From assembly GCF_041505935.1 (NCBI RefSeq), contig NZ_CP140110.1: a stretch of DNA of 64,000 nt, one strand, 5' to 3'. Made by a program: the position numbers and the translations under genes. This DNA is from Fervidobacterium_A thailandense. GTDB taxonomy: Bacteria; Thermotogota; Thermotogae; Thermotogales; Fervidobacteriaceae. The notes under the pieces were generated by a model that saw only the letters and a program-made list of their open reading frames with translations, was not told where the DNA came from and searched no databases. Position 1 is the first letter of the stretch. Each line of letters begins with the position of its first letter. Below are positions 34,372 to 42,893 of the stretch, one piece after another.

Positions 34372-36906
34372 TTACTTTGCGCGGTACATGACGAGTGCTG
34401 ATGTCGGTTTTACCGTAATCTTTCCACTTAGCTGGTACATCGGCGTCTGACTGACCTTATCTTTGTCAACAACAACGTTCCAAACACCGTCCGGTAGGTT
34501 ATACTCAACCGCTTTGGTATCACCGTTGAAGAAAACGAGGATTTCTTTCCATGGATCATTCTCATCCTTAATTACGAACGCTACCGTCTTTCTCGGCGAT
34601 GGGAGGAAGGATAGCTTCTTCCTGATTTCGTCGGCTGTCCTCAGTCTGAACGCCGGATGATCCTTCCTCATCTGGATTAATCCTTTGTAGTATTCAAAGA
34701 CATCTATGAACTGAGCCTTTCTCGCATAGTCGTACCCGTTTATCGAAATTGGTGAGCTGTAGGAGTTTTCATCAAAATTCTTCGTTCTGCAGAAATCTTG
34801 ACCTCCGTGGAGGAATGGAACACCCTGAGCCGTTAAGAGGATAACGCCTGCAAGTTTTTGTGCGTCCTTTAGCATCTCCTCAGTCCACTTTGTTGTTGGG
34901 TCAGCTTGGGCTGCAAGGTAATTCTTGTCCCAGAGTGTGTGGTTGTCGTGACATTCTGCGTAATTTATCGTCTCCTCAGGACTCTTTGCAAAGCTCGTAA
35001 TTATCTCATCGTACTCAATGCTTCCTGCAACGCCTCTCTTGATTCTTGTTTCCATCGCAAGTGCTCCCATGACAAAGCCCCTAACTGTTGCGTTGAACAC
35101 GGAACCTCTTATTGCATCCCTGAATTCGTCGTTGAAAGCAGCGATCCTGGTACCACCAACTTGTGCCTTTCCAAACCTGATCGGAGCTCCCCAACCGCCC
35201 CAAGGCTCACCGTAGAGGATTATAGAGCGGTCGATCGCATGGAGCTCTTTCTGAATCTGTATCATCGTGTTGTAATCCATTAATCCCATCTGGTCAAATC
35301 TGAATCCGCTGATTTTGTATTCGGTAACCCACCATTTGAGCGTATCGATGACGTACTTTCTGAGCATTGGACGCTCCGTGGCCATTACGTTACCGCAACC
35401 GCTTTCGTTCAAGTAAGCTCCCGTTTTGTCGATCCTGTAGAAATAGTAAGGTACCGCGGTGTCAAACGGTGACATCACGCCAACGCCCCAGGTGTGCGGG
35501 AAGACCATGTCCATAATTACACCGATGCCATTCTCATAGAGAGCTTTTACCATCTCTTTGTATTCCCTTATTCTTACGTAAGGATCCACAGGGTCTGTAG
35601 CGTATCTTCCCTCTGGAACAGTGAACAAGTACGGATCATAACCCCAGTTGTAGCTCTTCTCAAAGTCCTTATCGCCCTCGTCACCAGTCCAGAAGTCCGT
35701 TGTTGGAAGTATGTGGACGTGTGTTACACCCAGTTCAACGAGATGATCTAAACCGGTAGTTACACCGTTTGGTCCACGCGTACCCTTTTCAGTCAATCCA
35801 AGGTACAGTCCTCTGTTTTTCGCTCCAGAATTTGGAAGGCCGGTTATATCCGCCACGTGGATTTCGTAAATGATGGCATCCACGTAAGACTCAAGCGGCC
35901 TGATCCTGACCTTTTCCCAACCAACGGGATTGGTCTTTTTGAAATCGATGATGGCACTCTTTGCAGAGTTTTTCGTAACAGCTTTCGAGAAGTAATCAAC
36001 ACTTTCACGGTACTCACCGTAGCTGAAGTACCTCAACCTGTAGAACCAACCTTCCCAGTCACCTTCCAAAACGGCTTCCCAAGCCCCGTTACCGATGTAC
36101 TTCATCGGTACAATGCGGGTCGGTTCTTTGTCATCCCACTTTTTGTAAAGTAGCAGATCAACGGTCTTGGATACGGGTGACCATACCCTGATTATCGTTC
36201 GCTGTGGAGTGTAATCGAATCCAAGAGGCCCATCGTAGTAGATCCTGTCGAGGATTTCCATCATGATAACCCTTGCCGGTTTGTAGCCCTCAACTTCCAC
36301 AAAAACATCCTTGTTCACTTCGTCCAGTTTGAGCGGTTCAGCCAATACGATCTTCACATGGTTGGTCCTGGACGTATCCGTTGGATTAGCCTTCTCCAAC
36401 CGTGCAACTTTCCTTTCTACGCCGTCGACGGTGACACGCGCCTTTGCCCTTGTAGTGTCAACTTGTCCTGTCAAGAAGGCTTCTATCGTGTCCTGTGCCC
36501 TCGCTTGGGCAAAGAGTACCCTTGGACTGGTATCCGGTCTTGAGGTGAATATCTGTTCAATCCCCTGCAACAGCCACACCTCCGCTTTACCGTCTTTGAT
36601 CGTTATAAATCTATCCATCGCAACATCTTTTTCTCGCCACTCGCCAAGTCTGACGATGATACCAACCTTAGTAAGTGTGACTGGGAATTTGACACGTGCT
36701 ACCACACCGAAATCGTCGCGTTCTGTAAATTGGTAGGCCGCACCTTCTTTGGAAATCGGTTCAACCCACCAAATCCACAGATTCCAGCCTTCGTAGTTCC
36801 CATCCCACCTGTGATAATGGATGATGAGTTCCGTTTCGGCAAAAGACAAGACCGCAAGAAACACTACCAACAAGGAAAAAACAGTCAAACCCAAGAATTT
36901 CCGCAT
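34372..36906 (-). CDS. pulA: Type I pullulanase, exported
   Basis: An 844-residue GH13 debranching enzyme that cleaves alpha-1,6 links in pullulan and starch. A signal peptide (FLGLTVFSLLVVFLAVLSFA) is followed by a carbohydrate-binding domain of CBM41 type (LIIHYHRWDGNYEGWNLWIW), linker Ig-like domains and the N-terminal pullulanase domain. The catalytic barrel has the type I signature YNWGYDP, region II GFRFDQMGLMD (nucleophile Asp), region III GEPWGGWG (acid Glu) and region IV AECHDNHTLWD. A C-terminal beta domain ends the protein. ATG 36906 follows AGGAGGAGG. It acts outside the cell on branched glucans, complementing the GH13 enzyme at 61151-63157. Confidence 0.96.
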   Translation of the reverse strand: MRKFLGLTVFSLLVVFLAVLSFAETELIIHYHRWDGNYEGWNLWIWWVEPISKEGAAYQFTERDDFGVVARVKFPVTLTKVGIIVRLGEWREKDVAMDRFITIKDGKAEVWLLQGIEQIFTSRPDTSPRVLFAQARAQDTIEAFLTGQVDTTRAKARVTVDGVERKVARLEKANPTDTSRTNHVKIVLAEPLKLDEVNKDVFVEVEGYKPARVIMMEILDRIYYDGPLGFDYTPQRTIIRVWSPVSKTVDLLLYKKWDDKEPTRIVPMKYIGNGAWEAVLEGDWEGWFYRLRYFSYGEYRESVDYFSKAVTKNSAKSAIIDFKKTNPVGWEKVRIRPLESYVDAIIYEIHVADITGLPNSGAKNRGLYLGLTEKGTRGPNGVTTGLDHLVELGVTHVHILPTTDFWTGDEGDKDFEKSYNWGYDPYLFTVPEGRYATDPVDPYVRIREYKEMVKALYENGIGVIMDMVFPHTWGVGVMSPFDTAVPYYFYRIDKTGAYLNESGCGNVMATERPMLRKYVIDTLKWWVTEYKISGFRFDQMGLMDYNTMIQIQKELHAIDRSIILYGEPWGGWGAPIRFGKAQVGGTRIAAFNDEFRDAIRGSVFNATVRGFVMGALAMETRIKRGVAGSIEYDEIITSFAKSPEETINYAECHDNHTLWDKNYLAAQADPTTKWTEEMLKDAQKLAGVILLTAQGVPFLHGGQDFCRTKNFDENSYSSPISINGYDYARKAQFIDVFEYYKGLIQMRKDHPAFRLRTADEIRKKLSFLPSPRKTVAFVIKDENDPWKEILVFFNGDTKAVEYNLPDGVWNVVVDKDKVSQTPMYQLSGKITVKPTSALVMYRAK

Positions 36907-37112
36907 GCTAACACCTCCTCCTCTTTAGATAACACCGATTTTGATTATATAACACCTACCACTTCTTGTGAATCAAATCATGGAAAACTTTCCAGCTTAA
37001 CAAAAGTTAACAAAAAAACATGAAATCATTACCTCGTGGTGAGAAAATCCAAGCGCAAGGTCAAATGGTAATTCCCAATGAAAGTCACAAATTTCAAGGA
37101 GGTGTAGTGAGT
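36907..37112 (+). promoter_or_regulatory. pulA/pstS intergenic region with candidate Pho box
   Basis: Two direct TTAACA repeats start 10 bp apart (36997-37002 and 37007-37012), preceded by C and followed by A-runs. Such TTAACA repeats at about one helical turn are the form of the PhoP box known in Bacillus. Taking the first TTAACA as -35, TGAAAT (37021-37026) is a weak -10. AAGGAGGTG at 37097-37105 is the pstS ribosome binding site. The open frame from 37020 has no good start. Confidence 0.5.
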
Positions 37113-37937
37113 ATGAGGAAGTTTCTGTTAGTTGTGTTAGCGATTCTGGGAGTTTTCACGGTTTTCGCGAACACCCTGGTCATCAAAGGTTCCAACACCA
37201 TGCTTGATTTTGCCCAGCTGTGGGTCGAGGAATTCAAAAAGATGTATCCACAAGTCAAGGTAACTCTGGAGGGTGCCGGTAGTTCCACCGGAATAGCCGC
37301 GCTGTTCAACAAGACAACGGACATTGCAAACTCCAGCCGCTGGTTGAGGGATTCAGAAATCCAGAGAATGTTCCAGGAAAAGCAGTGGTTTGCTCCGATA
37401 CTCGTTGCGTGGGACGGGATTGCAATAGTCGTTCACAAAGACCTTCCCATCAGCAACATCACACTCCAGCAGTTGAAAGACATTTACACGGGTAAGATAA
37501 CCAGGTGGAACCAGATCGATCCAAACCTCCCAGCAAGGGACATCATAGCGTTCTCTAGGAACACCGCATCCGGTACGTTTGAAGTGTTCAACGAAAAAGT
37601 TCTGAAAGGTGAAAGGATGTCCCCAAGGGTTAGAATGCTCGAATCCTCCATGGCGGAGCTTGAGACTGTTGCAAAAACACCGTTCTCCATCGCGTACTTT
37701 GGCGTTGGATACGTTGACCAGTCAGTTAAAGTGCTTTCCGTCGAAGGTATAATGCCGAACAAACAGAACATCCTTTCTGGAAAATACCCACTCGCAAGGC
37801 CACTGTACGTCTTCATCAACGTAACTGAGGGTTGGCCAGAAGAAGGACCGCTTGCCGATTTCCTCAAGTTCATCATGTCCAAGAGAGGTCAGGAGCTTGT
37901 TGAAAGGGCTGGATTTGTAGCGGCACTCGGTCAATAA
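37113..37937 (+). CDS. pstS: Phosphate ABC transporter substrate-binding protein
   Basis: A 274-residue exported phosphate receptor. A signal peptide (KFLLVVLAILGVFTVFA) leads to a periplasmic binding fold starting LVIKGSNTMLDFAQLW. Phosphate-contact segments typical of PstS are SNTM, GAGSSTGIAALF, the DIANSSR stretch, and FSRNTASGTFEVF. ATG 37113 follows AAGGAGGTG. It is first in the operon pstSCAB-phoU-RR-HK. A long inverted repeat lies in the 174-bp gap before pstC, which may reduce expression of the downstream genes relative to this abundant receptor. Confidence 0.95.
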   Translation: MRKFLLVVLAILGVFTVFANTLVIKGSNTMLDFAQLWVEEFKKMYPQVKVTLEGAGSSTGIAALFNKTTDIANSSRWLRDSEIQRMFQEKQWFAPILVAWDGIAIVVHKDLPISNITLQQLKDIYTGKITRWNQIDPNLPARDIIAFSRNTASGTFEVFNEKVLKGERMSPRVRMLESSMAELETVAKTPFSIAYFGVGYVDQSVKVLSVEGIMPNKQNILSGKYPLARPLYVFINVTEGWPEEGPLADFLKFIMSKRGQELVERAGFVAALGQ

Positions 37938-37988
37938 GCAAAAAGTATAAGCAAATAAAAGAAAATTGAAAGTTTAAGCGAATTTCAC

Positions 37989-38032
37989 GGAGCTGGTGAC
38001 GATGTGGTATAATTGGTGTGGTCACCAGCTCC
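37989..38032. repeat. Perfect 12-bp inverted repeat flanking a -10 element, between pstS and pstC
   Basis: GGAGCTGGTGAC (37989-38000) and GTCACCAGCTCC (38021-38032) are exact inverse copies 20 nt apart. The loop holds TGG-TATAAT with the hexamer at 38008-38013, an extended -10. It could be an RNA hairpin, a paired operator, or both. No T run follows, so simple termination is not expected. Confidence 0.7.
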
Positions 38033-38111
38033 ATGGTTGAAAGTCAAGTAAAAATTTAATAAGTAACCGTGTGAAAAAACAAAAAAGAGACCGAAAGGAA
38101 GGAGATGCCGC

Positions 38112-38975
38112 TTGAGACGAGAGATTAAGGACAAGACGAGGAAATTTTTGTTATTGTTGTCTTCAACGATAGCCATAATGGCTCTGTTTGGTATATACGC
38201 CTTCCTTATTAAGGAATCTTATCCTGCCCTCCGAGACGTCGGGGCAGAACTTTTTCTTTCCGACCAGTGGTATCCTGTTTGGGAACCACCGGAATTCGGA
38301 ATGCGCGCGCTTATTATTAGCTCACTAATAGTTACGATATTCGGTACGTCGCTCGTTATCCCCGTAAGTTACTTCATCGCAATTTACCTCCATGGTTATG
38401 CGTCTTCCAGGGAGAAAGGATTCATCAGGAGGATTTTCGAGTACCTCTCCGGAATGCCTTCCGTTGTTATCGCGTTCGTTTTCTTGGCGTTCGTCAGTCC
38501 GCTCTTTGTGAAATTCGGTATCTACTCGCCTCAGAACTTGTTACTTGCATTGATGGGATTGTTCTTCCTAACGATCCCCCTGGCCGTAACCTTGATTCTC
38601 GAATCTCTCGATAGTGTTCCCATTCAACTTGAGGAAGCGAGTGCGGCCCTGGGTGCAAAGGAATTCACAACGTACACCAAAATTACCAGTCGAGCTGCGC
38701 TACCGGGAATACTGAACGCGATCGTGCTCACCGCTAACAGAATCGTGGGTGAAACGATCGTTGTGTTGCTGCTCGGTGGAGGAGCGGCGATGGTACCACG
38801 AAGCCCGTTCGACCCGATGAAGACGTTAACAGCAGCAATTGCGAGTGAAATGCCGGAAACTCCGAGAGGTTCCACGCACTATCATGCCCTTTTCGCAGCG
38901 GGTTTGATTCTTATCATCTTCTCAACAATCTTCGAACTGATATCTATGCAAATACTGAGGAGGCATAAGAAATGA
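38112..38975 (+). CDS. pstC: Phosphate ABC transporter permease PstC
   Basis: A 287-residue inner-membrane permease with about six membrane segments. The permease-ATPase contact loop is EEASAALGAKEFTTYTKITSRAALPGI, and the GETIVVLLLGGGAAMVP segment is typical of PstC. TTG 38112 follows AAGGAGATG at the normal distance. Its stop overlaps the pstA start by 4 nt. Confidence 0.95.
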   Translation: MRREIKDKTRKFLLLLSSTIAIMALFGIYAFLIKESYPALRDVGAELFLSDQWYPVWEPPEFGMRALIISSLIVTIFGTSLVIPVSYFIAIYLHGYASSREKGFIRRIFEYLSGMPSVVIAFVFLAFVSPLFVKFGIYSPQNLLLALMGLFFLTIPLAVTLILESLDSVPIQLEEASAALGAKEFTTYTKITSRAALPGILNAIVLTANRIVGETIVVLLLGGGAAMVPRSPFDPMKTLTAAIASEMPETPRGSTHYHALFAAGLILIIFSTIFELISMQILRRHKK

Positions 38976-39787
38976 CGCGACCGAACAAACCGTCTAAAGC
39001 AAAGATCCTTCTTGGAATCCTTGTTTACACAATCTCAGCGCTGATAGTTATACTTTTCTTGATGGCCTTCGTTCCAGGTTTCAAATACTTCTCCGTCGAC
39101 TTCTTCACCAAATTTCCAACCGGTGGGATGACCGCGGGTGGTATACTGCCGGCCATCGTAGGCTCCGCACTGATTACAGCTGTGTCGTTGGCTATCTCCG
39201 TTCCTCTCGGAATATTCTTGGGTATCGTACTGTCGGAGTATAATATGACCTACATAAAGTTCGCGGTAACTGTTTTAAGTGGTATTCCTTCCGTAGTCTA
39301 CGGCCTTTTCGGTCTTGGGCTATTCTGTATAGCGATGGGTATGCGCACATCGATCTTAGCAGGAGGCTTAACACTCTCGTTGATGGTTCTTCCAGTTATT
39401 TCTTCCGCCGTGTACGAAACAATGCGCGCAATACCGCGCGAACTCAGGGAAGCGGCTTACGCACTTGGAGCCAGAAAGAGCGAAGTCATATTTGAAATGC
39501 TCTTACCAGCCGCCAAAAAGTCGATCCTCACGGTGGCTTTCGTTTCAGCAGGAAGGGCCATCGGAGAAACAGCGCCGCTCATACTCACAGCTGCGGCATT
39601 TTACGTCACCGAGCTTCCCAGGTCACTTCTATCACCGGCCATGACATTACCTACGCATCTGTACTTCCTTGCAGCGGCTTACGGTCAGAAGGCCAGGTGG
39701 ATGGCCCAGGGAACCGCATCGGTGCTTGTTTTGTTCGTTATTATAACCTACACCTTAGCCTTCATGTTCAGGAGGGAGAGCAAATGA
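38972..39787 (+). CDS. pstA: Phosphate ABC transporter permease PstA
   Basis: A 271-residue inner-membrane permease, partner of PstC. About six membrane segments are seen. Landmarks are FPTGGMTAGGILPAIVGSAL near the N-terminus, the contact loop REAAYALGARKSEVIFEMLLPAAK and GRAIGETAPLI. ATG 38972 overlaps the pstC stop (ATGA), and its own stop overlaps the pstB start in the same way. The three genes are translationally coupled. Confidence 0.95.
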   Translation: MTRPNKPSKAKILLGILVYTISALIVILFLMAFVPGFKYFSVDFFTKFPTGGMTAGGILPAIVGSALITAVSLAISVPLGIFLGIVLSEYNMTYIKFAVTVLSGIPSVVYGLFGLGLFCIAMGMRTSILAGGLTLSLMVLPVISSAVYETMRAIPRELREAAYALGARKSEVIFEMLLPAAKKSILTVAFVSAGRAIGETAPLILTAAAFYVTELPRSLLSPAMTLPTHLYFLAAAYGQKARWMAQGTASVLVLFVIITYTLAFMFRRESK

Positions 39788-40542
39788 CGGATATCGTAAT
39801 TGAAATAAAGGATTTCAACGCTTACTACGGTCCGAAAAAGGCAGTGAAAAATGCAAACGTCAAGATACAGAAGAACAAGATCACGGCCATAATGGGACCA
39901 TCAGGATGCGGTAAATCTACATTGCTGAGGAGTATCAACAGGATAAACGACTTGATTCCAGAGTTTCGCGCGGAAGGTGAAATACTCTTCCATGGCAAGA
40001 ACATATACGACAAGGACACCGACGTGTACATGCTCAGAAGGCGCATAGGTATGGTTTTCCAAAAACCGACACCGTTCCCGATGAGTATCTTCGACAACAT
40101 CGCCTACGGTTTAAAACTCATCGGCATCACGGACAAACGGGAACTAAAAGAACGCGTAAAATGGGCACTTGAAAAGGCCGCGCTTTGGGATGAAGTTAAA
40201 GACGAACTCGAGAAAAGCGCTCTGAAACTTTCCGGAGGTCAGCAACAAAGGCTGTGTATAGCAAGGGCGATAGCAATTGAACCAGAAGTGATTCTCTTCG
40301 ATGAACCCACAAGCGCTCTTGACCCAGTTGCCACCGGGAAAATCGAGCAGTTGATAGAAGAACTCGCGGAAGAATACACGATAGTAATCGTGACGCACAA
40401 CATAGGTCAGGCAGCACGTATATCAGATTACGCTATCTTCATGTTCCAAGGAGAGATAATCGAACAAAATACCACATCCGAGTTGCTCAGGAATCCAAAA
40501 CATGAAATCACACAGGAATACCTCAGCGGAAAGATTGGATAA
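39784..40542 (+). CDS. pstB: Phosphate ABC transporter ATP-binding protein
   Basis: A 252-residue ATPase of the Pst system. Walker A GPSGCGKST, signature LSGGQQQRLCIARA, Walker B VILFDEPTSALDP and the H-loop IVIVTHNIGQAARISD are all intact. The length and the RINDLIPEFRAEGEI segment are typical of PstB. ATG 39784 overlaps the pstA stop; the open frame extends upstream to 39697 inside pstA without a good start. phoU follows 33 bp downstream. Confidence 0.97.
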   Translation: MTDIVIEIKDFNAYYGPKKAVKNANVKIQKNKITAIMGPSGCGKSTLLRSINRINDLIPEFRAEGEILFHGKNIYDKDTDVYMLRRRIGMVFQKPTPFPMSIFDNIAYGLKLIGITDKRELKERVKWALEKAALWDEVKDELEKSALKLSGGQQQRLCIARAIAIEPEVILFDEPTSALDPVATGKIEQLIEELAEEYTIVIVTHNIGQAARISDYAIFMFQGEIIEQNTTSELLRNPKHEITQEYLSGKIG

Positions 40543-40575
40543 TTCGAACATTAGAGTACAGAAGGAGGAAAAAGT

Positions 40576-41220
40576 ATGACCGAACGCCACCACTTTGAAA
40601 AGGAATACTCGCTTCTGAGAGCTGAATTGGTCAAGATGGTGTCTTTGGTTTCCGATTCCATCGATATGGCTTCGAAAGCCTTTGAAACGCTGGATCGTAA
40701 CTTGGCTCAGCGCGTCATCGATCTCGATAACGAGATCGACAATCTCAACCGTGAGATAGAGAACATCGTATATGACATCATTGCCCGCTTCAATCCGCTT
40801 GGAAAGGACTTAAGGTACGTAGTAGCGGCGATAAAGCTCGCAAACAACTTGGAACGTATCGCCGATCATGCATGTAATTTTGCAGAAAAAACTATTTGGA
40901 TCGCCCAGAACCTACCAAGTTTCACACCTTCGCAAACGCTCAAAGAGATGTTTGGACGCGTAATACAAATGCTCCAGAACACCGTTATTGCTTTCTCGCG
41001 GCGTGACATCAACGTTGCCATCGAAACCTGGAAGATGGATGACATCATCGACGACTTGGATCGTAAGGTAACATCCGATGTTGAGAACAAAGATCCCCAC
41101 GAACTGGTGTTGAACGTACTCTTCTCCAGAGACTTGGAACGCGTTGCTGACCACTTGACGAACCTTTGTGAAGAAATCGTCTTTATCGAAACTGGAAGGG
41201 AGCTCAGGGAACTCATATGA
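40576..41220 (+). CDS. phoU: Phosphate signalling complex accessory protein PhoU
   Basis: A 214-residue all-helical protein with two PhoU repeats, each with the conserved metal-binding pattern: DLRYVVAAIKLANNLERIADHACNFAE in the first and VLFSRDLERVADHLTNLCEEIVF in the second. In other bacteria PhoU links the Pst transporter to the PhoR kinase and limits uptake. ATG 40576 follows GAAGGAGGA. Its stop overlaps the start of the response regulator by 4 nt, so transporter and signalling genes are coupled. Confidence 0.95.
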   Translation: MTERHHFEKEYSLLRAELVKMVSLVSDSIDMASKAFETLDRNLAQRVIDLDNEIDNLNREIENIVYDIIARFNPLGKDLRYVVAAIKLANNLERIADHACNFAEKTIWIAQNLPSFTPSQTLKEMFGRVIQMLQNTVIAFSRRDINVAIETWKMDDIIDDLDRKVTSDVENKDPHELVLNVLFSRDLERVADHLTNLCEEIVFIETGRELRELI

Positions 41221-41897
41221 GGGTGCTCGTCGTTGAGGACGAAAAAATAATAGCCGAGAGTCTGTTAAGACTTCTCGAATCTGAGGGTTTCGAATGCAAA
41301 CACGCAGCTGGAATAAATGAAATGTATAACATTTTGGAAACGTTCAATCCAGACGTCATACTCCTTGACTTGATGTTGCCAGACGGCAACGCGCTCAACG
41401 AAATTCAGGAGATAAGAACAAAATTTCCTGATGCCGGCATTATTATCATCTCGGCAAAGAGCACTGACCTTGATAAGATCCTTGGGATAGAGCTCGGCGC
41501 GGACGATTACGTTGGGAAACCGTTTAACCCGAGGGAAGTTGTTGCGCGAGTGAAAGCGTTCATAAGGAGAACAAAGGGCTCTAAGGAAGTCATCAGGTAC
41601 GGCAAACTCGAGATTTACCCGGAGGATTACGTGGTAACGTACGATGGGGTACCAATCGAGCTGACTTCCAAGGAATTTGAAATTCTCAGGTTGCTCGCAC
41701 GTCGACCTGATCGTGTGTTCTCGCGCGAACAGATTCTCGAAGAAGTGTGGAAAGACGACTTTGAAGTCTTTGACAGGGTGGTAGATGTACACATAAACAG
41801 CCTAAGAAAGAAACTGGGGAAGAACTGGATTGTCACCGTCAGAGGTGTGGGGTACAAATTCTCCAAAAAGGGTGACGTTGCGAAAGATGAAGATTGA
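41217..41897 (+). CDS. PhoB/PhoP-type response regulator (OmpR family)
   Basis: A 226-residue transcription factor. The receiver has the acidic pair ED near residue 7-8, acceptor Asp51 in VILLDLMLPDG, Ser/Thr in IIISAKS and Lys in VGKPFNPREV. The C-terminal winged helix has the OmpR-family pattern PIELTSKEFEILRLLARRPDRVFSR in parts, and VDVHINSLRKKLG as recognition helix. Position after phoU makes it the probable regulator of phosphate starvation; TTAACA repeats upstream of pstS are its candidate site. ATG 41217 overlaps the phoU stop, and the kinase gene starts within its last codons. Confidence 0.92.
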   Translation: MRVLVVEDEKIIAESLLRLLESEGFECKHAAGINEMYNILETFNPDVILLDLMLPDGNALNEIQEIRTKFPDAGIIIISAKSTDLDKILGIELGADDYVGKPFNPREVVARVKAFIRRTKGSKEVIRYGKLEIYPEDYVVTYDGVPIELTSKEFEILRLLARRPDRVFSREQILEEVWKDDFEVFDRVVDVHINSLRKKLGKNWIVTVRGVGYKFSKKGDVAKDED

Positions 41898-42855
41898 CAC
41901 ATGCCACCAATTGCTCGAATACATTGAAGATCCTGTATTTTTACTCCAAAAGACCACCATTATCTGGCAAAATAGAGGTTCTATGGAATACTTTTCCGAA
42001 GCGGTAGGCCTAAATTGCTTTGATTTCTTTGTCTTCGACAAACCCGATGCGTTGGTCGAGGGCATAAGTACCGGGAGAGATGTAAAGTTTGAATCGAAGG
42101 TCTTCACACAAAAGAAGGGTGGCTGGCTTTACTTCCAGGTAATTTACGCCGCCGAACCGGAGATGCTCATATTCAAAGATATATCGGAAAAACGCAGATT
42201 GAACGAGGCAAAACTCAACCTCTCGACGATGCTCGTGCATGAAGTTAAGAACCCTCTCGGGGTACTCAAAACAGTACTGGCTGAGCTTATCGAGGAAGAA
42301 GATTCCCCTGAGAAGATAGAAAAACTCTGGATGGCCGACAAACAAGTTCACCGACTCGAGCGCATCGTCCAGCAAATCGAGTACATCACGATGGCCCAAT
42401 TGGGACTGTACAAACCAAAAAACGAAAAAATCGACGTTTTGGAATTAGTTGAGGACGTTCTGGAGGATTTACAACACCTCATCGCAGAAAAGAAAATCGA
42501 AGTTGTAAGGAAAATCGATGTTCAAACACTGGAAGCGGACAGGTTCATCTTGAGAACCATTCTGAGAAACGTACTTTCCAACGCCTTGAAGTATTCTCTG
42601 CCAAATTCGAAGGTTCTTCTGGAGATAAACGAGAGAGAGCTCATCGTGAAGGACTTCGGAATAGGAATACCAGAGAACGAGCTTGAGCGAGTCTTCGAAC
42701 GTTTCTATCGCACCCCTATGGCGGTAAAAATGGCCTCCGGTTCGGGCTTAGGATTACCAGTCGTGAAGTACCTTGCAAACCTCGCCGGTTACGAAATAGA
42801 ACTTAGCTCCAAGTACATGATCGGAACTACCTTTAAATTAAAATTCCGCAGCTGA
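41887..42855 (+). CDS. Soluble PhoR-type sensor histidine kinase
   Basis: A 322-residue kinase without any membrane segment. Residues 1-100 form a PAS-like domain (LLEYIEDPVFLLQKTTIIWQN). The dimerization helix has phospho-accepting His118 in MLVHEVKNPLGVLKT. The ATPase has an N box (RNVLSNALKYS), G1 KDFGIGIPE, an F box (ERFYRT) and G2 GSGLGLPVVKYL. ATG 41887 lies inside the end of the regulator gene (11-bp overlap). Most PhoR kinases are membrane-anchored; a cytosolic form would depend on contact with PhoU or PstB for its input. It is the last gene of the pst operon. Confidence 0.9.
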   Translation: MKIDTCHQLLEYIEDPVFLLQKTTIIWQNRGSMEYFSEAVGLNCFDFFVFDKPDALVEGISTGRDVKFESKVFTQKKGGWLYFQVIYAAEPEMLIFKDISEKRRLNEAKLNLSTMLVHEVKNPLGVLKTVLAELIEEEDSPEKIEKLWMADKQVHRLERIVQQIEYITMAQLGLYKPKNEKIDVLELVEDVLEDLQHLIAEKKIEVVRKIDVQTLEADRFILRTILRNVLSNALKYSLPNSKVLLEINERELIVKDFGIGIPENELERVFERFYRTPMAVKMASGSGLGLPVVKYLANLAGYEIELSSKYMIGTTFKLKFRS

Positions 42856-42874
42856 ACGCTGCGGAATTTTTGAT
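42841..42874. terminator. Terminator of the pst-pho operon, overlapping the kinase stop codon
   Basis: A 12-bp perfect stem AAATTCCGCAGC (42841-42852) with GCTGCGGAATTT (42858-42869), loop TGAAC that contains the TGA stop (42853-42855), and T run to 42871. The A-rich left flank gives T on the other strand, where infB ends. Confidence 0.88.
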
Positions 42875-42893
42875 TTCGTTACCACAATTCTTA

